A stretch of DNA of 64,000 nt from Undaria pinnatifida (lineage: Eukaryota > Sar > Phaeophyceae > Laminariales > Alariaceae): contig JABAKD010000014.1 in NCBI GenBank assembly GCA_012845835.1, positions 9,277,701-9,341,700 on the forward strand, read 5' to 3'. The translations under genes and the position numbers were made by a program. This document shows positions 11,220-23,900 of the stretch, piece by piece (position 1 is the first letter of the stretch; each line of letters starts with the position of its first letter). Under the pieces are notes generated by a model. It made no database searches and had not been told where the DNA came from. It was given only the letters and a program-made list of their open reading frames with translations.

Positions 11220-11700
11220 TGTCCCCCCCCCCCCCCCGCCTCGAACGCCCTCTTCTTCCCCATCACCCGCACCATCGCCTAGACCTAGCACCACACGTAT
11301 AACAAACCCCTCACCTAAAGCCCTTCCTCCCCCCCCGCCCCCCCCCCCGCTCCCACACCCCCCACCTCCCCCCCAACCCATCCCAACCCCACCCCCTCGA
11401 ACACTCCACCCTCTCTTTACTCACTGATTGTACGACTTACCCCAGGATATACATGATAAACTGATGTATTATTTAAAACCGTCACATTTATCCCCTCAAA
11501 ATAATGTATAGTTTCCAGGCACATATTGAGCTGACCCCCCCCCCCCCCCCCCCGCCCCAACCCCCCCCCCCCGCCCCAAATAATATACTGGTGCCAAAAC
11601 CGTCAGATTTATCCCCTCGAAAGGATTTATAGCTTACATGCACAAATTGCCCCCTCCCCCCCCCCCCCCCCCTCCCTCCAAACCCGCTCGCTTTTGATCA
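11220..11700. repeat. C-homopolymer-rich repeat tract
   Basis: Runs of 9-18 C are interleaved with two diverged copies of an ACCGTCAGATTTATCCCCTCGAA-like unit (near 11480 and 11597). This unit resembles the R1 5' extension at 11800. Confidence 0.75.
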
Positions 11701-11789
11701 AAACCAGGCCCCCACGTCCTTCAAAACTCCGCCCCACCCCCCTCACCGGTTATTCGACTTACAAGATTCACTTGATGAAAGGATACATT

Positions 11790-12085
11790 TCCCTTCACAG
11801 CTGTCAGATTTTGTCCCCCTCAGAAACGGGTTTTATAGTTTCCGCGCACAGACTGACTAACATCACCCTGTTGACCCTGATAGCTACACTGTAGTTGTAA
11901 GGGGAGTCGCCGACCTATATCCTTAATGAGGACACACAACTCGTAATGCGCGCGATCGGAGTATCACACACAGCTTGCAAAGATGAGTTTCGACGAAATC
12001 TTCGATCTCACAGCTGGAGTGTATCTTCATTTTTTATAAAATCTTCGATCTCACAGCTGGAGTGCACTTGTATTTTTATAATTCC
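11790..12085 (+). repeat. R1 copy with 5' extension plus partial 3' duplicate
   Basis: The 5' extension (CACAGCTGTCAGATTTTGTC...) precedes R1 at 11849-12040, which is almost identical to the 8831 copy. A repeated terminal piece (ATCTTCGATCTCACAGCTGG) follows at 12041-12082. Confidence 0.85.
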
Positions 12086-12351
12086 GTACTACGAGTACAG
12101 CAGTGGTGTCATGTCTGTGTGTCTTTAGGTCTACTGGTGGTGTACAATTACATATTACAGCATTTCGATCTGTATGATGACGAGGTGATCTCACAAAACG
12201 CGAAGGTGGACCAGTCAGGAACGAAACAACAAACAACAAAACGCAGTTGAACGGACAAAGTAGTTGAACCAGTCAGGTGCACAGAAGCGGTTGAACCAGT
12301 CAGCGAACGGACCGATGAAAGCGAAACAAAACTATTCCCAGGCATCAGGTA

Positions 12352-12663
12352 TATTCCCGGTGGCGTATCAGGTTATCCTCGAGCTTGGTATAGGTCAGTT
12401 TCGTGAGTTCGAGTCCCGCCGAGTGCTACTCGTATAAGTTCGTTGGGACTTTTTTTGTGCGCATATTGAATTGCGGAAAGCGCGAGAGCGTGGGTTAGCA
12501 ACACGCGATGAAAAATCGACGAGCAGTGGGATTGCTGAACCCTATGCGCGATAAAAAGTTGAAGGCAAGAACCAGGGGGGAGAAGGGACGACACCTGTGA
12601 CCACGTGACCACGGCTTGTCCAGAAGCTGGAAAGTAGAAGTGTGTGAAAAAATAAATAAATAA
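12352..12663 (+). mobile_element. tRNA-derived SINE, second full-length copy
   Basis: The A-box TGGCGTATCAGG is at 12361-12372. The B-box AGTTCGAGTCC at 12406-12416 differs from the eukaryotic consensus GGTTCGANTCC at one position. The body matches the 8245 copy, with an 8 bp duplication (GTGACCAC). The 3' tail is (AAAT)n instead of poly(A). Confidence 0.85.
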
Positions 12664-13909
12664 ATGATTAAACAAAAAACAAACCATCATCAAGGGCCGG
12701 TGGGAGCAAATACGTCAGGAGAGCGCGCTTGGACGACGCGACCCACCGCCCCCTCAGAAAACAACCAACATAAAATGACAAACGGCATCTTGGCGTTCCC
12801 ACCATATGACCGGTTTACTATTTTTAGTATGTTTGGGTGGGGGGGGGACGACGACGAGCTGAATGTGTGGGGATAATCTCACAGCTGGAGTGTATAATAA
12901 TTGTTTATTTAATATTCACAGCAGTTGCTACCATCATTATTTTGATCATAATAACTTGTTGATATTACAACATCCACAAAACTCATACTGAGTATATACA
13001 AAGAGCAATACATCTATCTGTAAAAACAAGCGGCCGGCGAATCACGTAGCTTGCGAAGATGAGTTGTTGTTGTTCTTCTCGCATAATCAAGTTTGTGGTC
13101 ACAGGACAGGCTCCAGTCACTCTGGAGCTGAGGAATACCCCAGGGAAAACACAAACAAACCAAAGGTGGTACACGCATACCTGGTATAACACAGCTGACG
13201 CAATTCATACCTCCGTCAGAAACATGTACGAAGTAAAATCGGGAGTCAGTCTACCATGTGCCAGGTCCATACTGGTGCATACGTCTCACTACTCGCTCCT
13301 GGAAAAACCGACTACCAGGTATATAGCTTGCCACCCAAGAAAGACTACCACGTATATATTGCACGCAGTACCTATCACTACGCATACGCACGACAGACGC
13401 AAGTCGATGAGTATCGAGCACCGAGCCTCTAACATTTTTTAACTCACAGCTGACGTATTTAGAATAATTTCATGAAGTATGATAAGTCACATGGGTGGGC
13501 GAATGGGCTGAGGTTGCCACCAACAGCAGTTCAATCTTGGACCAGTCAGAAACAAACAAAATCAGGAACAAAAAGCTGTTGAATGGAAATAACAACGTGG
13601 CGCAATTTGGTGCAAGTCGACCATGGAAGACAGGGCTACATGAAGTCTTCTCGCGACAAAAATGAAGGCACGCACCGTACGTAGTGGGGAGCGGGAAGAA
13701 GAGCCTGCTTACAGGAGTGACCCTGGACTTGAGTTGCGTCTTACCCACCAAGGGAGCACAAGAAACAAGCAAACGCACACACTTTTTCAAAGGAGCCAGA
13801 CAGAGCGGGGGGGGGGGGGGGGGGGGGGGTTACTCTAAACCAGGTGCACGGAAAACCTAACCATTTCGTTTGTGTAAACTAGTCCTTCCTGCTGGTCAGG
13901 GCCTACAAC
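12664..13909. other. No gene seen; R8 repeat and poly-G run
   Basis: 13081-13140 (CGCATAATCAAGTTTGTGGTC ... CTCTGGAGCTGAGGAATACC) is repeated at 36538-36600 (label R8). An R2-like core lies at about 13040-13075. A run of about 23 G lies at 13807-13829. Confidence 0.5.
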
Positions 13910-13910
13910 C

Positions 13911-14312
13911 GTGCTCCAAGCTCTCGGCTTTGAGCTAGCCACGGTGAATGTGTGTGGTTGATGCACAGCAGAAGGAAATCGAACCACGACAATGTAATAA
14001 GAGTACACAATAAGCAAGATAGCCGTTCCCACGCTAAACTCGGCATTAAAGTGTCGACAAAATAAAATTACGTACAAAAGGTAAACAATGAACAAGATAA
14101 CAGCGGCACAACGGCAACCGTGCTCCAAGCTCTCGGCTTTGAGCTAGCCACGGCGGTTCATCTGTGTGGTTGATGCACAGTAGTAGCAGCAGGAAATCGA
14201 ACCACGACAATGTAAAAAGAGTACACAAAATAATGAGCAAGATACGATCGTAGTCGTTCCCAGTCTCAAACTCGGCATAAAAGTGCCGACCAAATAAAAC
14301 GAAGTGCACGAA
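13911..14312. repeat. Tandem duplication, ~200 bp unit
   Basis: Two units begin TGCTCCAAGCTCTCGGCTTT (13911 and about 14121) and share GTGTGGTTGATGCACAG, GAAATCGAACCACGACAATG, and a GTTCCCA...CTAAACTCGGCAT block. Divergence is roughly 15-20 % by eye. Confidence 0.85.
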
Positions 14313-15339
14313 GTTTGTCCGAACACGTACGTGCGCGTTTCCTTTGCGCATATCATATCATACGACACGTTGTTCGTAGACTAGAAGTACGCGTATATTT
14401 TGCACCTGTTTCTATCACAACAAAAACACACCCACCCGCTGCTCAGAGCTACAGCGGTAGTAGTAGCATGTTAACGTCGAGCACGTACCATGGGGAAAGA
14501 ACATCACAGCGCATCGCACTCAGTCCTCAAAGTCTCATACCTGGTATTAGTACCGGTATGTAGGTGTATACTGCAGTGCACTCGTCTTTTTGCTTTCTTC
14601 ATTGATTGTCGATCTGTCGGTCCTCTTCGTGCTTTTTTTTCTTCGCAAGTTACACCCGTACTGCCGATCAGAACGTGACATCGCCACGAAGCACAAAGCA
14701 GCACAGAGCACATCGCCATCACCTCTGCACAAGTAGCTCTTGGCATTATCAAGTCGCTAGTTACACGAAAACCATGGGCCTCTTATTTTTGCCTTCTATA
14801 CTTCGTTGCGGGAGCGCAGCGCGCGGCGTCAGCCGCCCGCGGAGCCGAGCCCTTGTCGATTATATCTTGTTCTGACGTGGCGAAGTCTACGTCGGACCTT
14901 CTGATTCATCCTGGATTCACCGGCAGCAGCAGGCCACCCGTCTTTGGTCATCCATTCTCGCCATGATGTTACATGGTGACTGGTGACGAGACGAAAGAGT
15001 TTCCATCCACGATTGCGGGGTCTTTTCGCCTTGTATATACGACCTAGTGTCATCATGTGGGAGCACATTACAGGGGGTACTCGATTTAAGATTCCCTCAG
15101 CCCAGGCAAGTGTCACCGTTTTTATCTCCATTCGTACTCGTATCTGCTCGGCTTGGGCATGACGTACCTGGTACTCGTACCAGGTAGGTCTTAGCATACT
15201 TGAATTATAGACTTGTACCACGGCACGACTTAAACAAACGACTACAGCAGTAGTAGTTATTATTAATAGTCGGAATAATAGTACCTGGTAGTCGTTTCCC
15301 GGAGGTGTCGACTATTCGACTTACTGGAAGTCGGCACGT

Positions 15340-16620
15340 CGGCTGGCCACCAGCTGGCTTTTCCAGCCGACTTGTCGACTTAAGTCAGTTAGTTGGCTAA
15401 CGGCACCTGCCGATTAGTTATTAGTCGTGAAATCCAGCCGACTCACAGCTCTAAATGATTTACAATTCGTGACACGCCAATTTGACCGCCCGTTTATCTC
15501 TTGCCATGGACGCTCGTATACCGGGTACTCCAGTGTGCAGGAAAAGGGCGAGGGAGCGCCCCAGCTGTGCCACTGCAAAAAGAAATACCGAGTGGCACAC
15601 ACTACTTTCAAGTAGTCTGTCTGGGTACAATTTTCTTCAGGAAGACTCGTCCTGCTGCTGCGTTCAACTCTTGCCATTGACGCTCCTAAACCGGGTACTC
15701 CACTACTGCTGTACAGGAAAAAAGGACGAGTGATTGCCCCAGCTGTACCGTAAAAAATACCGCGTCGCAAACAAATTCCAAGTACTGCCGTAGCTTGTAC
15801 AGGCACAATTTTCTTCAGGGAATGAAGACTCGTCGTGCTGCTGCTAAACTGTGTCCGTGCCAGCAGAACGTTGGGAGGGATCGCCCTCGCCTCCCCAAGC
15901 CAAGCGTGGCGACACCCGCGGCACCGTGGCAGTCATACAACAGTAGTAGTCGCAGCGTCAGCACCAGCAGCATGCAGCACCACCAGAAGCAGCATCAGCT
16001 GGCTTCTCCAGCCGACTTCCCGACTTAAGTCAGTTAGTTGGCTAACGGATCCTGCCAATTAGTTATTAGTCGTGAATCCAGCCGACTCACAGGTAATGAT
16101 CGTGACACGCCAATTTGATCGTCCATTTATCTGGGATCTCTTGCCATGGATGCTCGCTAACCGCGTACTCCACTGTACAGGAAAAGGACGAGGGTGTGCC
16201 CCAGCTGTACCACCGCAAAAAAAATACCGGTACCGGGTAGCCCACTAATTCCGAGTAGTCTGTCCGGGTACATTTTTCTTGAAGACTCTTCCAGGTGTCC
16301 GTCCGTGCCAGCAGAACGTTGGGAGGGCAAATCGCTCTCTTCTCCCCGAGCCAACCGTGGCCACACCCTGGCAAGGCAGTCATGCAGTCGTAGCGTCAGC
16401 ACCAGCAGCACGCAGCACCAGCACCAGTTGCAAATGCGCCGGCAACAGCGCCAGCACCAGCAGTGGCCGAGCTCAGGACATCTCTCGACCATGTTGTGGG
16501 ACCTTTGTCCAAGATCGTCTGACGTGCGGTACAACTCCGTTCCCCTTGCCGCCTCGGTAAGGCGTGCCAAGGCATGCTGCGAGGCATGCCCTAGCAGGCT
16601 TGTAACGAGTGGGGGGTGTC
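15340..16620. repeat. ~650 bp direct duplication with internal sub-repeats
   Basis: The block GCTGGCTT.TCCAGCCGACTT ... GTTAGTTGGCTAACGG ... TTAGTTATTAGTCGTGAA occurs at about 15350 and 16000. Each is followed by units starting CTCTTGCCATGGA.GCTCG and containing GGAAAA.GACGAG, GCCCCAGCTGT and CAGAACGTTGGGAGGG. Three such ~160 bp sub-units are present (15500, 15660, 16140). Short frames such as MDARIPGTPVCRKRARERPS arise, but no stable frame is conserved between copies. Confidence 0.75.
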
Positions 16621-17888
16621 TAGCGGGTGTAAGGCCGGGCCCACCATCAAGGAGTGATACCTTCTTGCTGCTAAGTGTGGCCGCGCGGCTTGGGCGTGGC
16701 GGTAGAGTTGGGTCGTACGTGGTGCGTTAGGCATGGAACCTACTATTCGCGCGTCTTTTTAGGCAGCAGCGGCGGAGCAGCAACGCTTAATCGGGATGCA
16801 CGAACGGAGGCAGGCGCCACCACGAGCCACACCACGGCGCAGTCTTGATTTGAGTGGAGGGAACTGCGCCAGCAAGAGGCTGGATTCGACGACGATGCCG
16901 TAGTTGAGTGGATACCCGCGGCCGTGTGAGATCGGGTTGCACATTGGATCATTTCACTTGTGCGCCTTCTTCGTATCGTGCGTTTTCAGGCGGGCGGACG
17001 AATTTTGATATTTTATTTTTCGGATCTTCCTAGGCCTCCAGCACCTGTGTGTGACAACGGACTGTATTCATAGATGTTTGACAAGAGACAACAACAACTA
17101 ACTAGCAGGCTACCTACTAGCTATTCGGGTACATGTTCACTCTCATTCGGCCCACAAGCTCGAGACAGAAAGCGGCGCAGGGTAGGGCAAGAGTAGAGAT
17201 GTCTGCGTTAGACACGCGCGCGATAATGCAACCACCGAAGTGCTCCGCCCAATTTGGGGGGGGGGGTGGGGCTGTGGCACGGTCAACGGCTGACAATACA
17301 GCAGCAGAAAAAGCTCGTGGCTCGGGGCACAGCACCCACAGGCACGTCTTCTTTGCTCAAATTTTAAAATGCGGTGCGTAACGTCCGCAGACGGTTAGAT
17401 CTATCCCACCAAAGCGCGTATGGTGGTAGCAAGGGAGGCAGTACTCACCTGAAAATCCGTGGTAGCACGACAATGATCACTGGGTGGAGACAACCAGAGG
17501 CGGGTATCGTCCAACTCCAGTACGTCCTCCGGTAAGCAGGTGGGCAAAGTGAGGAATGAACGTGACTGCTCTGTCTTTTTTTTAGTGTGAAAACTATTTA
17601 CACGTTTTCACAACATATGCACGGCATGCTCCTAGGGGGAATTTTGTCTAAACATTCCCGTGTACCTTTCCCGTCACGGGCCTGCTGTACGCAAGCGCCC
17701 AGCACGCTACACGACGCCGCCCAGAGGACACATCTTCACATAGGCTGAAAACAACCAGACAGCAATCACTGTTTTGCACAGCTCAAGTTGATAGCGCTTC
17801 AGACGGAAGGCGAAAGGCGCTGCGGTGTAGCGGGTGGTATCTTCTACCTGCTACCAAACAAACTTGTTTCCACAGAACACAAGCAAGC

Positions 17889-17962
17889 ATGGCGGACATG
17901 GGGATGGGGATGGGCCCAGGGATGGACGGTGGTGGAGGTGGAGGAGGCGAAGAGGACGAGAG
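17889..17962 (+). CDS. EMC6: EMC6 exon 1 (start codon, Met/Gly-rich tail)
   Basis: It encodes residues 1-24 plus two bases of codon 25: MADMGMGMGPGMD, a Gly run, then EEDE. The context CAAGCATGGCGG is a good start context. The donor is AG|GTGAGG. Without splicing the frame stops at once (AGG TGA). The link to exon 2 rests on phase and on the absence of a better start, so it is less certain than exons 2-5. Confidence 0.72.
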
Positions 17963-20900
17963 GTGAGGCATGCAACAGTTTCTGTTCAAATTTTCTCGTA
18001 TGCCCTTCCTGTGGGCTGAAGCTATGCCAGCCTCGTTTGCACGGCGTCCTTCCTAGAACGCGGGCGTGATTTGCTTTACGTAAGGTGGCCTCTGGAAACA
18101 CTCAGAATTGACACGCGCCTGGAGCAGTCAGGGGAGTCAAAGACCTACCCGTATGCCAGGCGAGCTTCGCCGCGGCGGGCTGATGCCCGCCTGGGGCTCC
18201 GCGCATGCCCGTAAGACAGGTAGTAAACGAAGCGGAGAGGGACCAAGCGACAAATAACTGCCAAGAGATACGGTGTCGTATGATATTGAATCAGTTGATA
18301 TTTTATACCTGGTATAGGCTTCGTACAAGGTTCCCCTTCGGGATGCGGGTAACGTGAAATCCCGGGGGCGTCGCATGGCGAAAAGGGAGACACCGGTAAG
18401 GCCATTTCTTGTACAGTCGGATTCCGCCAGTCGAAAACGGCCCTTTTCGACTGGACTTTTTTTCGACTGGATTCTTCTGGTCCTTCTTCTTTTCGTCAGT
18501 CGAGTCGGTTTTATGGTGTTTGTGCTCTTCCTAGAGGCGGTTGGTGTGAGGGAGTACTGCTGTACCTGGTATGGCTCTCGAAATTCGGTTGGCAGCTCTG
18601 TGCTTCGCGCGTTCCTCGCGAGCAACGCGTGCTTCGCGCGCGACGAACCTTCGTCCAAGCGGGTTGGTGGCGTTGGACTCAGCCAAAAGCCGCCAAAGCT
18701 ACGTTCATGGCGTTGCACTCAGCCCAGAGCCACCAAAGCTACAGCAGGCGTAGCCGTTGTTGGCAAAATGGCATCGATAACGCGTGCTACTGCTGCTGTT
18801 GTGTGTATACACGCTGCTGGCGAGCGGAGCTAGGAGTGCGCCACGCTGACTTGCGGCAAGAAGCAACAGCAGTGATAGCCAAGGCAGCGTCGGCGCTGTT
18901 GTATGATGCTGCTGTGTGGTACCTGGTATGGGTGTGTTGGCGTGTGGGTGTGTGTTTTGTGGTGGGATGAGCGATGCGATGGGTTCAAAAAACAGATGTA
19001 AAACTTTTCCGACTGAGTTTTTCGGCTGGATCCCCCAGTCGGAAAACTCGGTCGAAAAGAGTGGAGTCGAATAAGCCCTTTTTCGACTGCTGTGTTAGGC
19101 CATTTCTTATACAGTCGGATTTGTCAGTCGAAAACGGCCAAATCAGCTTTCTTACACAGTCGAAAAAGGGCTTTTTCGACTCAACACTGGATCTGTCAGC
19201 CTAAAAACTCAGTCGGAAAAGTTTTACACCTGTTTAGTGAACCCATCGCATCGCTCATCCCACCACAAAACACAAACCCACACGCCACACACCCATACCA
19301 GGTACCACACAGCAGTATCATACAACAGCGCCGACGCTGCCTTGGCTATCACTGCTGTTGTTTCTCGCCGCAAGTCAGTGTGGCGCACTCCTAGCTCCGC
19401 TCGCCAGCAGCATGTATCACACGACAGCAGTAGCGCGCGTTATCGATGCCATTTTGCCAACAACGGCTACGCCTGCTGTAGCTTTGGCGGCTCTCGGCTG
19501 AGTGCAACGCCACGAACGTAGCTTTGGCGGCTTTCGGCTAAGTCCAACGCCAACTATCCGCTTGGACGAAGGTTCGTCGCGCGTGAAGCACGCGTTGCTC
19601 GCGAGGAACGCTCGAAGCACAGCGCTGCCAACCGAGTTTCGAGCGCCATACAGCAGTACTCCCTCACACCAACCGCCTCTAGGAAGAGCACAAAAACCAT
19701 ACAACCGACTCGACTGACGATAAGAAGAAGGACCAAGAGAATCCAGTCGAAAAGGGCCGTTTTCGACTGGCGGAATCCGACTGTGTAAGAAATGGCCTTA
19801 GAAAGCCCAATTTGGGCTTCAGTCGAAAAGAGCCGTTTTCGACTGACAAATCCGACCGTGTAAGTAATGGCCTAACACACGTACAAATTTAAAGTGGAAA
19901 CTACAGTAATAAGTTTATTAAATAGGTATGATGTTGGATCTAGCTCAAAATTCCCCGCCTGTGAGTAAAAATACCGACACCAACCATCATAGTGGAGAGA
20001 AACACAACATATATTACAATAGGACCCTTCCCATTTAGTGCAAAAACTCACCCATATAGTATATTAGAAGTACCAACAACGCAGCTCGCAAAGATGAGTG
20101 TCGACCCTAAATTCGTCGAACTCACAGCTGACATCCTTGAAATATTTTCGTAAAATATGTTTTCACCTATAATGGTGTTACGCGTACTCACATAGATGAA
20201 CCCCACTGCTCTTAGAGGAAACGTGTGGCTTGAGCTAGTGCATTACTCCAAAGAAAGAGTCGTGCTCAGCGGGAAGAGTGTGATAGTGGTGGGTGCACGT
20301 TGTGCTGATGTACGCGCAAACGAATTGTTAGTGGTCAGGGGATGCTGTGTACCGTACGTGAGTTCTCGTTGCTGTATTGCACGTCACATGTGTTTGCACT
20401 TGGTTGTAATGGAGAGGGTTGACCAGCCAATGTCAGTCGCTCTTGTATGCTGTACAATAATTGATTGGTCGGCGGCAACAATTTCGGTGCGTGTGGCGTG
20501 GGTGGTAGGATTTTGCTTGAGTTGAAGGTAGTACTCAACGCTTTGGTGCTATGTTCGAGGGGAACCGAAACCTTGATGTAGTCATATCGTTTATCCCCGT
20601 AGAAAGTAGAGCTAGATCGATAGTGTTCCCCCGTGAACCCTCCACTACTTGATGCATGTGGTCAGAAATGTTTGTGTACGATGATAGCAACACACCTAGA
20701 ACCGATCCACCGAGCCAATCAGATGACGTCCTGGGCGCGTGGCGAACGCTGAAATAAAACTGAACCCGATTTTGGCCGCAGCAGCACAATGTATATACCT
20801 GAGTTTGGCTATCGCTAATAAGGAATTACATATCCTTGAACTCTACCCCATGGTTCCACTCTGCCCTCAAAAAATATTTGGCCTGGTGAAGACTCGCGTG

Positions 20901-23900
20901 CATGCTGCGCTCGCGATGCCTGCCACCCCCGCCGCGCACGGCGCCATCTTCCAAGTTGCGGGGATCCGCTCTGTCCGGAAATATAATACCGGGATATGTG
21001 TTTTTGTACAAGTAAAAACGATCCTTACAGTCGGACACGTCTAGTTACCCCGCAAGAGAAAAATAAACACACCGGGTCAACCACGCCCACAGACGCTTTC
21101 GCTCCTGCCTCGACGAGCGGCCGCCCACGCGGCGGGAGAGCGCAGGCCGGTTTTCCCTTGTCTGCACACATGCCCACGCACCCACGTCGAGATCCGGGGC
21201 CGAAACGGCCCAGGGCGGCGCGACCCCAAACCCCACACTAATCCGATCCACATGTGTACTGCTGCTACTATTGCTGTATGTTGATGCTACTGCTGCTGTT
21301 GTGTTGCTGCTGAGGTTAATTTAGTCCGAGCGGCTGCTGCTACTGCTCCTGTGCTGCTGCTGAGGTTAGTTGAGTGGCGGGCCATTTTTTCACGGACAAA
21401 ACAACGAAGAACAAGAAAAAAAAAAAAAAAACTAAAGTTCATCTAAATATCAAAATTTGAAAAATAATTTGGGGTGTTCCAAGTGACCTGCTCGTCTCAG
21501 GGAGGCGGAACGCAATCCTTTGCCAAATAGAGCCAGCTAAGCGACGATTATTGCGCCGAGCGCCGCCACGGAGCTCGGCCGAGATCCAGACATGCTTCAT
21601 TGCTTCCTAATGTACCCATGGCAGGCTAGCTTGCCCCGCGGCCCAAAGTGCGAGAAGAAACACTCGGTCGCCGGAGAGCAGCGAGTAAAAAAAAACGAAG
21701 ATGATATGTTACATACACGTCGTATAAGGTTCCCCTTCGGAGGATGGGTGACGCAAGAGCAGGCTGATGCTTTTGCATTTTGCACCCCCGCGCGTTCGCC
21801 CGCATCCTAACGGTAGAGCATGCAGCTATACTCTGATTTAGTTGATGATCCGGGTGGTGTATCGAAATGAAGGTACAGTCAACCCCGTAGTAAGGAAACT
21901 CCCCGCTTTTTAGGACGACTTTTTTTCCGGACCGAGGGGGCCGACAGACAGGACCAACGCCCGAATGGGTAGGGTGGACCGTAACTGAACCAAGTCCGGC
22001 GGAAGGCCATCTCCCATGGCCAGGGGTTTTGTTAGTGGGTGAGCTTGCGCAAGTCCCACACTACCCGGAAAGATGACATTCCGGGTGGCTATCTCCACCG
22101 AAACTGACCCTCAGGGGACAGGCCGGGTCGACATACACACGCATCCGTATACAACGGCAGCTTGCGCTGCCGGGGTTGTAACGAAGACCACTGATAGGGA
22201 CAGCTTACGCTATACCTACAATGGGACCCGAAGGGTGCGCCAGCTAGCGTTGGGCTGCGAAAGCAGCTGAGTTAAGTCGACACACGACGCGTATGAAAAT
22301 ACGTGGAAGTGTGTTGAGCTAAAGCTTTATTTTTCCCCATCCGCCGGAGGATAAAAAAAAATAAAAAAATACAGGGGTATACACTATTAAGGACAAAACC
22401 CCGCTTTAAGGACGCTTTTTTTCAAGAAAAACCAGGTGCGTCCTTGAAGCGGGGTTGACTGTACTGTTGTGTAGGGACGGCCCAGATATAGACTATATTT
22501 TCTGCTACAAGTATTATACGTGTACTACTGCGCAACCCTGTGCGTAACCAGCACAGAAATAATCTACCCCCACGAGGCACATCAGGTACTACATACTACA
22601 TACATTTGTATGCACACGAAAATGTCTGAAAATACTTGGGCAAAAAATAACAACGGCGGTTTTCAGCAACAAGCAGCATTCTACGCGCTTCTGGTCTGCG
22701 TGATTTCCGAAGAAATAATAAAACAAAATAGAAGAGTGTGTACTCGTAGCGTGTACATAGAGTAAAAGTCAACACGCGGTGACGTCCGTCCCGGAAATGT
22801 GTTCAAACTTTGACGTTCCGCCGGGCGGCGTTCGCCGATTTATTTTGAACTACAAGGGCTGCCGGCACCTATGCTTCGGGTAGGGCAGGGAAGGAGTTGG
22901 AATTGTTCAAGTCAACACGCGGTGATGTCCGTCCCGAAAATGTGTTCAAATTTTGACGTTCCGCCGGGTGGCGTTCGCCGATTTATTTTGTTCAAAGTAC
23001 AAGGGCTCCGCATGGGTGCCGGCATTCGCCGACACCCATGCTTCGGGTAGGGCAGGGAAGGAGTTGGAATTGTTCCATCCGACACAAACAAAAAAATGAA
23101 ATTGAAACTAATGCCAAGAGCTTCATCCGAATCAATAGATTGGCAGGTGTGCTGTACAGCAGTGCATCAAAATGATAGAGAAGCAACGCTTGCACTGGCT
23201 ACGTGTACTTGTACATGCGTACACACTCGTATAATATGTGCGATCGGTCGTACTCAGAGAGGTGACAATGTAATGCCGGTTGAGTAGTGCCGGTTGCCCC
23301 CGATAGTGCCCGTGAAATCGCTTGGCACAAGTGGGAACATCCACTATTAATAGTCTGGCCGCATGCAGAGCAGCGCCGGTTGCCGCTAAAATGCTGCCGG
23401 TATTTCAGGCAGGCACCTATCGGCGCTATTGAGGGACCGCTACTACCGTACGAGTAGTTTGATGGTTTCATGCCGCGCACGTGTGGGAAATCCCCATGCG
23501 TGGTACATCGAGTGCATCCTTGTCCTTTGCCTCGGCATCCCCGGCTGCTTCGTGTGACCGGTGCTGTGATCGCCACTTTTTTCTGTTCTCGTGGAATCCT
23601 GAAGGCGTGTGCGTGAGGGTTTTGAAACGGTAAGCTTGGACGCTTGAAAGCATAAGATTGGGAGCTTGAACGCGTGTGCTTGAGAGCATCAGTGCTTAAA
23701 AAGCGTAAGCTTGAACACCTAAGCTTTCGAGAATTAAACCTGAGGAGTGTTTTTAGCCGGTATCATTTCTGCGTTCTCGGCCGTTCCCATTCCGATATTT
23801 GTACAATGTTCGTCGTTTTGCTTAGCGCCTCCCCTCCCCCTGTCCCCTCCCCCTCCCGCTCTTTTTTCTCCTGCTCCCCCTCCTTCCCCCACCTCCCTCA

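Noticed and set aside
14829-15221. Minus-strand 130-codon frame with SWREWMTKDGWPAAAG
   Set aside because: It vaguely recalls retroelement peptides, but I could not place it in a family; not called.
18137-19717. Similar open frames on opposite strands (MQRHERSFGGF...)
   Set aside because: They are mirror images produced by the inverted arms of the foldback element, with no homology to a known protein.
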